DNA of 64,000 bases from Streptomyces sp. F001. Lineage in GTDB: Bacteria > Actinomycetota > Actinomycetes > Streptomycetales > Streptomycetaceae. Under the pieces are notes generated by a model. The model worked only from the letters and a program-made list of their open reading frames with translations, was not told where the DNA came from and made no database searches. Within the stretch, counting starts at the first letter, position 1; every line of letters begins with the position of its first letter. A program made the position numbers and the translations under genes. Where the stretch lies: NCBI RefSeq assembly GCF_004187715.1, contig NZ_QZWF01000005.1:62001-126000 (forward strand). Direction: 5' to 3'. This document shows positions 7,794 to 15,419 of the stretch, in pieces.

Positions 7794-8576
7794 TTGAGCG
7801 AATTCCAGGAAGGAAGATCCGCCATTCCCACCGAGACACTGCAGATTCCCACCCCTGACGGTCAGGCCGACGCTTTCGCCGCCTTCCCCGACCGTGGCGA
7901 GCGGCACCCTGGGGTGCTGCTGTACTCGGACGCCTTCGGCGTGCGGCCCGTGCTGGAGGAGATGGCCCGCGAACTGGCCGGGCACGGCTACTACGTGCTC
8001 GTCCCCAACCTCTACTACCGGCACGGCCCCGCACCGGTGGTCGAGCTTCCCGAGCACATCGGAGAAGAGATCCGGCCCGCGGTCATCGCCCAGCTCATGC
8101 CCTTGCTCGAGGCACACACCACCACCGAATGTGTCCTGCGCGACGCCGGCGCCTACCTCGAGTTCCTCACCGCCCAGCCCGAGGTCAGCGCCGGGCCGGT
8201 CGCCGTGACCGGCTACTGCATCGGCACCCTCTTGGCGCTGCGCACCGCAGCGGCCCACCCCGACCAGGTGGCCGCCGTTGCCGGATTCCACCCCGGCTTC
8301 GTGGTCACCGACGCGCCCGACAGCCCTCACCGCCTCGTGCCCAAGCTCACGGCCGAAGTCCATCTCGGCCTCGCCGAAGGCGACCTGTCGCCCGAGGTCA
8401 TCAGCGAGCTCAACCAGGCCCTGGATGCCGCAGGTGTCGGCTACACCTGCGAGATCTACCCCGGCACCGTCCACGGCTTCACCATGTCCGACACCGACGC
8501 ATTTAACGCTTCCGGGCTGAGGCTCCACTGGGACCGCCTGCTCTCTCTCCTGGACCGCAGCCTGGCCAACAGCTGA
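7794..8576 (+). CDS. Dienelactone-hydrolase-family alpha/beta hydrolase
   Basis: About 250-260 residues. The family signature GYCIG carries the nucleophilic Cys. Asp (GLAEGDLSP region) and His (PGTVHGFTM) complete the Cys-Asp-His triad, and residues near LYSDAFGVRP match the DLH N-terminal core. DLHs open enol-lactones in aromatic catabolism, but many homologues act on other lactones or esters. The coordinates use the TTG at 7794, which has no SD. The only good SD (AGGAAGGAAG, 7807-7816) is seven bases before an in-frame ATT at 7824 (protein from IPTETLQIP), so the true start may be that rare codon. Control by the divergent MarR is likely. Confidence 0.85.
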   Translation: MSEFQEGRSAIPTETLQIPTPDGQADAFAAFPDRGERHPGVLLYSDAFGVRPVLEEMARELAGHGYYVLVPNLYYRHGPAPVVELPEHIGEEIRPAVIAQLMPLLEAHTTTECVLRDAGAYLEFLTAQPEVSAGPVAVTGYCIGTLLALRTAAAHPDQVAAVAGFHPGFVVTDAPDSPHRLVPKLTAEVHLGLAEGDLSPEVISELNQALDAAGVGYTCEIYPGTVHGFTMSDTDAFNASGLRLHWDRLLSLLDRSLANS

Positions 8577-8666
8577 GGCTCCGGCGCGGAAACCGCATGA
8601 CCACACCAGGTCTCGCCCGCAACTCACGGCCGGCGTGCCAGCTGACGACTCCGGAGGCGTGTACTT

Positions 8667-8932
8667 ATGGTTTGGTTCTACGACTTCCCGGCCGGGCACT
8701 GGATCCACCTGCGGACGACGAACCCCATCGCGTTCACCCTCGCCACAGTGCGGCTGCGGACCAACGTCACCCGCAGGGCCGGCTCCGGCACGGCCGCCCT
8801 GGCCATGGTCTTCAAGCTCATCGAGTCCGCCCAGCAACGGTGGAGGGCCGTAAACGCATCCCACCTGGTCGCCCTCGTCCGCGCCGGAGAACGCGGCCAG
8901 TCGTCGAGCGACCGGAGCTCAGCGCCGCCTGA
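8667..8932 (+). pseudogene. IS256-family transposase C-terminal remnant (second copy)
   Basis: The frame from 8667 reads WFYDFPAGHWIHLRTTNPI, FTLATVRLRTNVTRRAGSG, MVFKLIESAQQRWRAVN and HLVALVRAGE, which is the C-terminal quarter of an IS256 transposase. The remaining tail (VVERPELSAA, stop at 8930-8932) is in another frame, so there is one indel near 8890-8895. The catalytic core is absent. It is longer than the fragment at 5939 and differs in sequence, so it comes from a separate element or a diverged copy. Confidence 0.8.
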
Positions 8933-9070
8933 GCCCCCGGGGCTGTCCGGCTGGTTCCGTGACGCGGAGCGCGGAACTGAGTCGCGTGGCGGGAAGTGAT
9001 CCCCTCGACGCGGACTCCCCTTCCTCTCCGCCAAAATTCCCTGCCCCTCTGACCGGTTGCGTGATCAACT

Positions 9071-10000
9071 GTGGCCGTAGGCAACCCCATTGACCTCACC
9101 GGAGCTACCTTGCCCATCCGCATCACTGCCCTGGCCGATCCCGACCGCACGTCTTCTGGCTATCGCCTCGCGTGGCTGGCCAGCGGGGATGACGGCGAAC
9201 CCCTCGGGTCCGCGTTCCTGCGGGTGTTCACCCGGGAGGGCCAGGAGCACCTGGCCGAGCTGCAGTTGAATGTGCACACGGCGGAGCGGCGCAGGCGGGT
9301 CGGGTCGCGACTCCTCGAGACGGCGGTGGCTGCCGCGCGGGAGGTGGGCAGGCGGTCGGTGGTCGCGCAGGCCGACGCGGGCACGCCCGGCGATCGCTTC
9401 CTTGCCGCAAGTGGGTTCCGCAAGGTGCTGACACTGACGTATGCCCGGCTTGCGCTGGACGAGTTGGACAGCAGCAAGGTTGAGGAGATCCACGCGATCG
9501 TCGAGCGGCCGCACCCTGGCTACCGTCTCGCGTCATGGCGCGGCACCGTCCCCGAGGAACTGGCCAAGACCTTTGCCGACTCGCGCCGCGCGATGGACGA
9601 CATGCCGATGGACGACACCGACTACGGTGTCGTGGCCTGGGACGTCGAGCGGGTTCTGGCCGCTGCCAAGGCCATTGCCGACCGCGGGGAGCTGCTCACC
9701 ACGGTGGTCGCCGTCGACGAGTCGGACGGCTCGATCGCCGGCTTCTCGGAGCTCGTCGTGCCAGGCAACGGCAAGGGCGACGGGCTGCACTACGGCACCG
9801 GCGTACTGCCCGAGCACCGCGGCCACGGCCTCGGCCGCTGGATGAAGGCCGAGTCGATCCGCCTCGCCCGCACCAACCACCCCGAGCTCACCGGCCTGGT
9901 CACCGATACGGCGGACAGCAACACGCACATGCGGCGCATCAATGACGCACTGGGGTACGTCCCCACCCACAAGGCGCTGGAGTACCAGCTCGACCTCTGA
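9071..10000 (+). CDS. Tandem GNAT-family N-acetyltransferase
   Basis: 309 residues from GTG 9071. Two GNAT folds are visible. The N-terminal one has the acetyl-CoA loop ERRRRVGSRLLETAV, followed by DRFLAASGFRKV. The C-terminal one has LPEHRGHGLGRWMKAESI and NTHMRRINDALGYVPTHKA. The double-domain layout resembles mycothiol synthase and streptothricin-acetyltransferase-like proteins, but the substrate is not determinable. Residual activity usually sits in the C-terminal domain, whose RGHGLG loop is canonical. It stands alone between two IS remnants. Confidence 0.85.
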   Translation: MAVGNPIDLTGATLPIRITALADPDRTSSGYRLAWLASGDDGEPLGSAFLRVFTREGQEHLAELQLNVHTAERRRRVGSRLLETAVAAAREVGRRSVVAQADAGTPGDRFLAASGFRKVLTLTYARLALDELDSSKVEEIHAIVERPHPGYRLASWRGTVPEELAKTFADSRRAMDDMPMDDTDYGVVAWDVERVLAAAKAIADRGELLTTVVAVDESDGSIAGFSELVVPGNGKGDGLHYGTGVLPEHRGHGLGRWMKAESIRLARTNHPELTGLVTDTADSNTHMRRINDALGYVPTHKALEYQLDL

Positions 10001-10111
10001 AGCCATGCGGCAGGGACCTACAGGCCGCTCAACCCGCAGGGCGACGGAACTGCCCTGACACGCTCCGCCGGACCCGAGCCACCTCAACCGAGCCACAGAA
10101 TTTGACAATTA

Positions 10112-10370
10112 CTCGGTGACGAGCAGGGACAGCGGCTTCTGCCCCTGCTCGACCGCGACGTGCAGCTTGGTGGTCAACCCGCCACGCGAGCGTCCGAGGC
10201 CGTGGTCGTCGAGCTCGGTGTCGACTCCACCAGGAGGCTCCTTCTGCAGATCTCCCTTTTGCGAGCCCCGGCGGCATGCTGGTGGGCGCGGGCGAGCGTG
10301 GAGTCCACGCTGACGTCCCAGGTAGTCAGGCCCTTCGCGTCAGCCCCGGCCTGCAGTTGCTCTAGAACAC
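10112..10370 (-). pseudogene. IS5-family transposase remnant with frameshift
   Basis: Read on the minus strand, the fragment gives ADAKGLTTWDVSVDSTLARA and HQHAAGARK, then, after an apparent one-base deletion in the AAAAGGG tract, GDLQKEPPGG, LDDHGLGRSRGGLTTKLH and VAVEQGQKPLSLLVTE. This is the DDE core start of a common Streptomyces IS5-type transposase, with the first catalytic Asp in the DVSVDST block. Both ends are missing. Its left part supplies the stop codon of the adjacent peptidoglycan-binding-like gene. Confidence 0.8.
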
Positions 10371-10805
10371 GTTGGCGAAGCGCTTGAACGCGGCCCTGGT
10401 CTCCGGCCCGGCGATTCCGTCGATGTCGCCGGTGTAGTCGTAGTGCCTCAGCAAGCGCTGTAACGCCTTGACTGTGTTCGTTCCGGGGATTCCGTCGATC
10501 GCATCGTTGTAGCCGTGGTGCTCCTTGAGGAGGCGCTGCATTGCCTTCCAGCTGTTGGTGCCGAGCTTCCCGTCGATCTCGCCCTCGTAACCCCAGACGC
10601 GCTTGAGCCAACCCTGGAGCCCCTTGGCCTCATCCTCGCTCAGGCCGAAGTTCTGCGTCGCGAGCGGGGCGTAGGCCTCGGCGCTCACCACCTGCTTGGT
10701 GGGTGTTTCGGATGCCGCTGCGCTGGTAGCCGCAAGTGCCAGGCTCCCGGCGGCTATGCCGACGGCGGTGGTGGCACTGCCGAGGATCCTTGTCAAGGCT
10801 CGCAT
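10362..10805 (-). CDS. Secreted peptidoglycan-binding-like protein, C-terminus altered by IS scar
   Basis: 147 residues from the ATG at 10805. An N-terminal signal peptide (ILGSATTAVGIAAGSLALAA, ending near TSAAA) is followed by three PG-binding-1-like repeats: LQGWLKRVWGYEGEIDGKLG, MQRLLKEHHGYNDAIDGIPG and LQRLLRHYDYTGDIDGIAG. Such repeats bind cell-wall peptide stems. The last codons (NVF and TAG) merge with the IS5 remnant, whose own frame reads RVLEQLQAGADAKG there, so the original C-terminus was probably replaced. The repeats look intact, so function may be retained. Confidence 0.78.
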   Translation of the reverse strand: MRALTRILGSATTAVGIAAGSLALAATSAAASETPTKQVVSAEAYAPLATQNFGLSEDEAKGLQGWLKRVWGYEGEIDGKLGTNSWKAMQRLLKEHHGYNDAIDGIPGTNTVKALQRLLRHYDYTGDIDGIAGPETRAAFKRFANVF

Positions 10806-11077
10806 TCGTTTCCCTCCCTAGGGGGTGAGCCGACCACACCGGCCGACTCGCGCTCACGAGCCCAGTCTTAGGAGATTCCATTTCGCTGTGCACCTATAAG
10901 GTTTGAGGTTTCGTCGGCCGCAGGCCGGGAGAGCACGCGCAGTGGTCTTCGATGTCGGTGAGTGACTCGTGGACGAGACCCGGGAGTACGGGACTTGGGC
11001 GGACTGGCTGGGGGTGCCGCGGCACACCCTTCATGCGATGTTCGGGGGCCGTCATCGCCCGAGGCTCTCTTCGGCGG
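10806..11077. other. Intergenic region with a short unplaced coding-like fragment
   Basis: It contains the upstream region of the PG-binding-like gene. On the + strand from 10969, VDETREYGTWADWLGVPRH and TLHAMFG, then (after a +1 shift in GGGGG) AVIARGSLRR, read like a decayed piece of a protein. I do not recognise the family, and nothing else is visible. Confidence 0.25.
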
Positions 11078-11455
11078 CTACTCCGCGTAGGGCTGGTCCT
11101 TTCCCTGGGCGCTGTAACCGAGGCTCCAGATGTAGCCGTCCGGGTCCGCGAAGGAACCGCCGTATCCGCCCCACGGCAGGGTGCCGGCGGGCTTGAGGAT
11201 CGTAGCGCCGGCCTTCTCGGCTTCCGCGATGATCTCGTCGACCCGCGCCTCGCTGCGGACCACGTAGGTGAGGACCAGCCCGCTGAAGCCGCTGCCCTCC
11301 GGGCTCGTGCCCACCTGGTCGGCCAGGCCTTCGCGGCCATAGAAGCCGACGGGCGAGCCGCCGTCCGGTTCGAAGAACACCGAGACCCCGTAGTCCTGCT
11401 GGACCTTCCAGCCGAGACCCTCCGTATAGAACCGCTTGACGCTTGAACTCAGCTG
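11078..11455 (-). pseudogene. VOC/glyoxalase-like gene lacking its first strand
   Basis: The minus-strand frame reads SSVKRFYTEGLGWKV, VSVFFEPDGGSPVGFYGRE, VVRSEARVDEIIAEAEKAG, PAGTLPWGGYGGSFADPDG and YIWSLGYS, a single vicinal-oxygen-chelate module. Intact homologues begin with about ten more residues forming the first strand. Here that part is replaced at the junction with the 3' end of the next gene (stop 11463-11465), and no ATG, GTG or TTG start with an SD remains. It is probably a 5'-truncated pseudogene, although a CTG start near 11450 cannot be excluded. Confidence 0.55.
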
Positions 11456-11462
11456 TCGCCCG

Positions 11463-13019
11463 TCAGTTCTTCTGCAGGGTGCGGGTGGCACCCGCGATGA
11501 TGGCGGTCGTCAGCACCCAGCCGAAGGCGATCAGCAGGTAGGCCAGCCACTGGAGGCTGTCGTTCGACCAGTACCAGGCCGTGCGCTGACCCAGACCACC
11601 GATGGGGATCAAGAGGTCGAGTGTGTAGACGAGGGGCCGGAACGGGGCGCCTTCGCCTTGTTTGACCGGGTGGGGGGAGTGAGCGCCGAAGGACAGCGTG
11701 CCCAGCAAGGTCAGCGCGAGGAGCCAGACGCCGGCCAGCCAGGGGCGGTAGCCGTAGCCGACGGTCGCATCGAGCAGGTGCCCCCACACGCGTGCGGCCG
11801 GGTGAAGGGTTCGACGCCGATGGCGCTGTTTGGCCAGGAGTACGCGGCGGGCGTCGTCGTCGTGGCCGGCCTTCCGGTACCAGATCGCCAACTGCTCATA
11901 GGGCTGGGGGTTGTAGCCCGGGCTGCGTCGTATCCATGCCACACGGTGGGCCACGGAGTCCCGCTGTCCCACTGCCTCCCGCCGCTCGCCTGCTTCGTCC
12001 ATCTTGATGGAGCCGTAGACGAAGCCGTCCAGTTCCACCAGGTCCGGCCAGCTGTGGTCGCTGTCGTGGAGGTAGGACACCTGCGCGCCCCGCAGGTCCA
12101 CGGTGCCGGACGGCGGCCGGGCGAGGGTGAAGTCGAAGTCGACGGCCTGCATCAGTAGGGCGACCAGTGACGGGCCGTGGCCGTCGGGCGGTCCGTTCAG
12201 GACGGCTCCTTCAAAGGTCAGGTTGTCCGAGATCCGGGCACCGCGCAGCCGTACGGTCCCGTTCGCGGTGAACCCGTCGGAGAAGTCGAGCGTCGAGGCC
12301 ACGGCGTTGTCCAGGGCGAGCGCCACCCCGCGCCGGCCGGGGTGTTCCAGTAGTGCGCCCCGCATGTGCAGTCCGCCTGGCAACTGCGCTCCCATGAGAC
12401 GGACTTCGCCGTGCGCGACAAATCCGTCCTGGCAGTAGACGCCGCCCTCCGCGACCAGTCCGCCGGCGGACACTGCCCATTCTTCGGATGCGGTGATTTT
12501 GGCGTCGTTGAGGTTCACGGCGCCGCTCACCTGGGCGTTGATGAGTGACAAGGCGGTGACCCTGCGGTGGAAGGGCGAGGCAGAGCTGCTTTCCAGGTGG
12601 GAGTGTCGCAGGTCGAGTCGTCCCTCGATACGGATCATTCCGGCTTCCACGCCCGGCACTCGGCTGCCCGTGATCGCAATCGACTGGGCCGACGCTCCGG
12701 AGAGGTCCACGCCCTCCGCGAACCAGCAGTCCTCGAGCCAGAGGGCGTGAGCGATCTGCGCGCCGGCCAGGTTCAGGTGTCCCGATATCCGCGCCCCGGC
12801 GAGCCTCAGGCACGCGACGGCGCCCGGCTGCGCGGTGTTCGCGCCCAGGAGGAGCGCCACGATCACGACGGCCCGAACCGTCCTCCCCGGGCCCCACTGC
12901 CCACCCTCGGAGACACGGTCGTCCTCGGGCACACCCGTGCGCAGGTCCACGCGGCGCCCCTCCGGGAACGCGTCCCACAGCTCACGCTCCGGTGAGGTCA
13001 ACTCGTCGTATGAGAGCAC
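11463..13019 (-). CDS. Pentapeptide/right-handed-beta-repeat protein with C-terminal membrane domain
   Basis: 518 residues from GTG 13019, which has a weak SD. The N-terminal 350 residues consist of many short strand repeats (RLAGARISGHLNLAGAQI, LEDCWFAEGVDLSGASAQS, VNLNDAKI, VRLRGARISDNLTFEGAVL), a quadrilateral beta-helix-like pattern. A helical linker (YEQLAIWYRKAGHDDDARRV) and two to three TM segments follow (PWLAGVWLLALTLLGTLSF, WLAYLLIAFGWVLTTAIIAG). Similar streptomycete proteins carry loose labels such as membrane-associated oxidoreductase, but I see no redox motif. The gene begins 25 bp from the effector remnant at 13045, pointing away from it. Role unknown; a membrane-tethered binding scaffold is a reasonable guess. 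Confidence 0.75.
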   Translation of the reverse strand: MLSYDELTSPERELWDAFPEGRRVDLRTGVPEDDRVSEGGQWGPGRTVRAVVIVALLLGANTAQPGAVACLRLAGARISGHLNLAGAQIAHALWLEDCWFAEGVDLSGASAQSIAITGSRVPGVEAGMIRIEGRLDLRHSHLESSSASPFHRRVTALSLINAQVSGAVNLNDAKITASEEWAVSAGGLVAEGGVYCQDGFVAHGEVRLMGAQLPGGLHMRGALLEHPGRRGVALALDNAVASTLDFSDGFTANGTVRLRGARISDNLTFEGAVLNGPPDGHGPSLVALLMQAVDFDFTLARPPSGTVDLRGAQVSYLHDSDHSWPDLVELDGFVYGSIKMDEAGERREAVGQRDSVAHRVAWIRRSPGYNPQPYEQLAIWYRKAGHDDDARRVLLAKQRHRRRTLHPAARVWGHLLDATVGYGYRPWLAGVWLLALTLLGTLSFGAHSPHPVKQGEGAPFRPLVYTLDLLIPIGGLGQRTAWYWSNDSLQWLAYLLIAFGWVLTTAIIAGATRTLQKN

Positions 13020-13044
13020 CCATGCAGACTAGTGATCTTCCTTC

Positions 13045-13179
13045 GTGCTCGACGACCACTCTGTGGCACACCTGCTCATCGCGCTCACCCTGTCGGTCGC
13101 CGCCACAGCCGCGGCCCTCAGCACACGGTATGGGCGCCTGGTCCTGTCGTCCCTGCGGGGCGGGGAGGGCAAGGCGTAG
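13045..13179 (+). pseudogene. Detached 3' end of a second copy of the two-TM effector gene
   Basis: 44 codons plus stop encode VLDDHSVAHLLIALTLSVAA, TAAALSTRYGRLVLSSLRGG and EGKA. The DNA aligns without gaps to 3422-3560: the block 13045-13183 (139 bp) has 11 mismatches by my count. Eight of the 11 are synonymous and only three residues differ. The homology stops abruptly at both ends, on the right four bases after the stop codon. The synonymous bias means the source was a functional gene when it diverged, not a recent copy of the first gene. Confidence 0.9.
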
Positions 13180-13248
13180 AACACCGGCTTGCCGTCTTCA
13201 CGCGCGTCGACCACTACCGGTCATACCCGGGTCACGCACTCGACCTGA

Positions 13249-14166
13249 TCAAGCCTCGCGGCTGAGAAGGCTCACCTCCTGGGGCACCGTGGCCCGCAGT
13301 TCCCTTACCAAGGCGCGCACGACAGCGGATCCGGCCAGTTCGGAGGTGGTGACGTAGCCGATCTGGCGTGTGGGGCGCTGGGGGCCGAGATCAGAGATAC
13401 GAACCGAGGCCGGTGCTCCGGCCAAGGAGAGCGCGGGCATGATCGCCATTCCGTGGCCTGCGCTCACCAAGGAGAGCACCGCTCCGTCGTCCTCGGCCTC
13501 GACGGTCGCTTTCGGGATCCAGTCCTGTGCAGCCCACCAGTCGCGGGTGTACGAGCCACAGTTTTCGGCCCAGTCGACCAGCGGCAGCGAACGCGGGGCG
13601 GCGTGACCCGCCGCGTGCACCAGGGCGTACGGCTCCTCGAAGAGTCCGCTCGCGACCAGCCCTGGTGGAAGCGGCATGGAGCCGCCCAGCGTGGCGATGG
13701 CTATGTCGGCTTTCCCGTCGGCCACTTCGCCCGCGGTGCCGCGCCCCACCTCGCGTACGATCCGCACCCGCGGCTCGATCGCGGGATGCCGGGCGCGCAG
13801 CCGCTGCAGGACGGGCGGCAGCAGATGGAGAGCCGCGCTGCGGAAGGCCGCGATCCGAAGCGGCCCTTCCGCCGCGTCGGACCGGGCCGCACCGCGCGCC
13901 TCAGCGGTCAGGACGTCCAGCAGGCGCAGGATGCGGCGGGCGTGCGCCACGGCCTTCTCTCCGGCCGGGGTGGGACGGGCGCCGGTGCGGCCGCGTTCGA
14001 AGAGGACGGCACCGATCTTGCGCTCACTGCCGCGAACCGAGTGGGAGACCGCGGACTGCGTCAGACCGAGCTTCTCGGCCGCGGCCGAGAAGCCGCCGGT
14101 GTCCGCGACCGCCACCAGGACGCGCAGTTCGTGCGGGGCGAGATCGGAGTCGGTCGTGCGGGCCAC
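13249..14166 (-). CDS. LysR-family transcriptional regulator
   Basis: 305 residues. The N-terminal winged HTH (LRVLVAVADTGGFSAAAEKL, GLTQSAVSHSVRGSERKIG, LFERGRTGARPTPAGE) is classical LysR. Residues from about 95 form the periplasmic-binding-like effector domain (GPLRIAAFRSAALHLLPPVL, GKADIAIATLG). The start chosen is that of MARTTDSDLAP. It is divergent from the enone-reductase-like gene with 100 bp between them, and the gap holds a T-N11-A palindrome. Activation of that reductase in response to its substrate, together with autorepression, is the expected mode (inference). Confidence 0.9.
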   Translation of the reverse strand: MARTTDSDLAPHELRVLVAVADTGGFSAAAEKLGLTQSAVSHSVRGSERKIGAVLFERGRTGARPTPAGEKAVAHARRILRLLDVLTAEARGAARSDAAEGPLRIAAFRSAALHLLPPVLQRLRARHPAIEPRVRIVREVGRGTAGEVADGKADIAIATLGGSMPLPPGLVASGLFEEPYALVHAAGHAAPRSLPLVDWAENCGSYTRDWWAAQDWIPKATVEAEDDGAVLSLVSAGHGMAIMPALSLAGAPASVRISDLGPQRPTRQIGYVTTSELAGSAVVRALVRELRATVPQEVSLLSREA

Positions 14167-14185
14167 GGGGCACTCACCTCAACGT

Positions 14186-14200
14186 ATGAGAACTGCTCAT
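14186..14200. promoter_or_regulatory. LysR-type T-N11-A operator
   Basis: ATGAG-AACTG-CTCAT, a perfect 5+5+5 inverted repeat satisfying T-N11-A (T14187, A14199). It is 20 bp upstream of the lysR start and 67 bp upstream of the reductase start. Confidence 0.6.
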
Positions 14201-14266
14201 GGAACGGGGTGTCGCATGAGCCCAACCGGCTGCCCACCAGGCCCATTCCCGCCCTACGGTCCGGTC

Positions 14267-15283
14267 ATGAACGAGACCGCGCTCACCGTGCACCAGACCG
14301 CCCGCCCGCACGGCTTTCCCACCGCCAGGCATTTCGCCTTCGTCGAGTCCACGGTTCCCGAGCCCGTAGTCGGCAGTGCTCTTGTGGAGAACCTCTACTG
14401 GTCCGTCGACCCCTACCACCGCGAGATGATGGACGACGTGCCCGGCGGCTTCGCGCTCGACGCACCGCTGGAGGGCCGCACCATCGGGCGGGTCATCGCC
14501 TCGCGCACGCCTCGGCTGGCCGAGGGTGAGATCGTGTTCCACCGGCAGGGCTGGCGCACGCACGCGGTTGTCACGCCCGAGGAGGTCCGGCAGCTGCCCC
14601 GCTTCGACGGGGTGCCCCTGACCGCGTACCTGAGCATCCTCGGCGGCACCGGCCTGACCGCCTATGTCGGTCTGACCCGCATCGCCCGGCTCCAGGAGGG
14701 CGAGGACCTGTTCGTGTCGGCCGCAGCGGGCGGGGTCGGCACGGCGACCGGGCGGTTCGCCCGGCTGCTCGGCGCCGGACGGCTCGTGGGCAGCGCGGGC
14801 TCGGCAGCGAAGGCCGGCCATCTCACGCGGGAGGTCGGCTACGACGCCGTCTTCGACTACCACGACGGGCCCGTCGCCGATCTGCTCGGCAAGGTCGCAC
14901 CGGACGGCATCGACGTGTTCGTCGACAACGTCGGCGGCGAGCAACTTGCCGCGGCGGTGGGACTGTTGCGTGAGTTCGGGCGCATCGTCCGCATCGGCAC
15001 GATCAGCCAGTACAACACCCCTGACGCACCGCCGCCGCGCTTCGACTACGCGGACATCGTGGAGAAGAGCATCCGCATGGAGGGGTTCCTGGTCAGCAAC
15101 TACCGTGATTTGCAGGAGGAGTTGTACGAGTTCGCCGTACCGCATCTGCAGAGTGGCCGGCTTGCTCTGGACGAGACGGTGGTTGACGGGTTCGAGCGCA
15201 TCGTGGACGCGTTCTTGGGAATGCTGCGCGGCCAGAACACCGGCAAGATCATCGTGCGAGACGGGACGCAAGCCTCACGATGA
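14267..15283 (+). CDS. MDR-family NADP-dependent enone/2-alkenal reductase
   Basis: 338 residues from ATG 14267. It has the zinc-free leukotriene-B4-dehydrogenase-type MDR pattern: substrate-pocket ENLYWSVDPYHREMM, nucleotide motif SAAAGGVGTATGRFARLLGA, the VFDYHDGPVADLL segment, and the typical C-terminal IRMEGFLVSNYRDLQEELYE and NTGKIIVRDG. Such enzymes reduce alpha,beta-unsaturated aldehydes and ketones with NADPH (curcumin reductase CurA, AER families). The divergent LysR gene is the probable regulator. A strong terminator lies 69 bp downstream. Confidence 0.88.
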   Translation: MNETALTVHQTARPHGFPTARHFAFVESTVPEPVVGSALVENLYWSVDPYHREMMDDVPGGFALDAPLEGRTIGRVIASRTPRLAEGEIVFHRQGWRTHAVVTPEEVRQLPRFDGVPLTAYLSILGGTGLTAYVGLTRIARLQEGEDLFVSAAAGGVGTATGRFARLLGAGRLVGSAGSAAKAGHLTREVGYDAVFDYHDGPVADLLGKVAPDGIDVFVDNVGGEQLAAAVGLLREFGRIVRIGTISQYNTPDAPPPRFDYADIVEKSIRMEGFLVSNYRDLQEELYEFAVPHLQSGRLALDETVVDGFERIVDAFLGMLRGQNTGKIIVRDGTQASR

Positions 15284-15351
15284 CCTCGTGTGCGCCTTGG
15301 GACACCTTGGCGTCAAGTGGCCCAAGGCTGCCCGGTTTTCCTGAGGTGAGT

Positions 15352-15386
15352 GACGGGGCAGACCGAATCTTTCGGCCTGCCCCGTC
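15352..15386. terminator. Bidirectional hairpin between convergent genes
   Basis: 16-base arms (15352-15367 and 15371-15386) with one mismatch and a TCT loop, located between the stops of the MDR gene (+) and the lamin-tail gene (-). Confidence 0.75.
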
Positions 15387-15419
15387 GCCTACATCATGGG
15401 TGTCAGTTGCCCGGCTGCC

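Noticed and set aside
7743..8864. 370-codon minus-strand frame across the dienelactone hydrolase gene
   Set aside because: Antisense shadow; the + strand product has a complete catalytic triad and correct codon bias.
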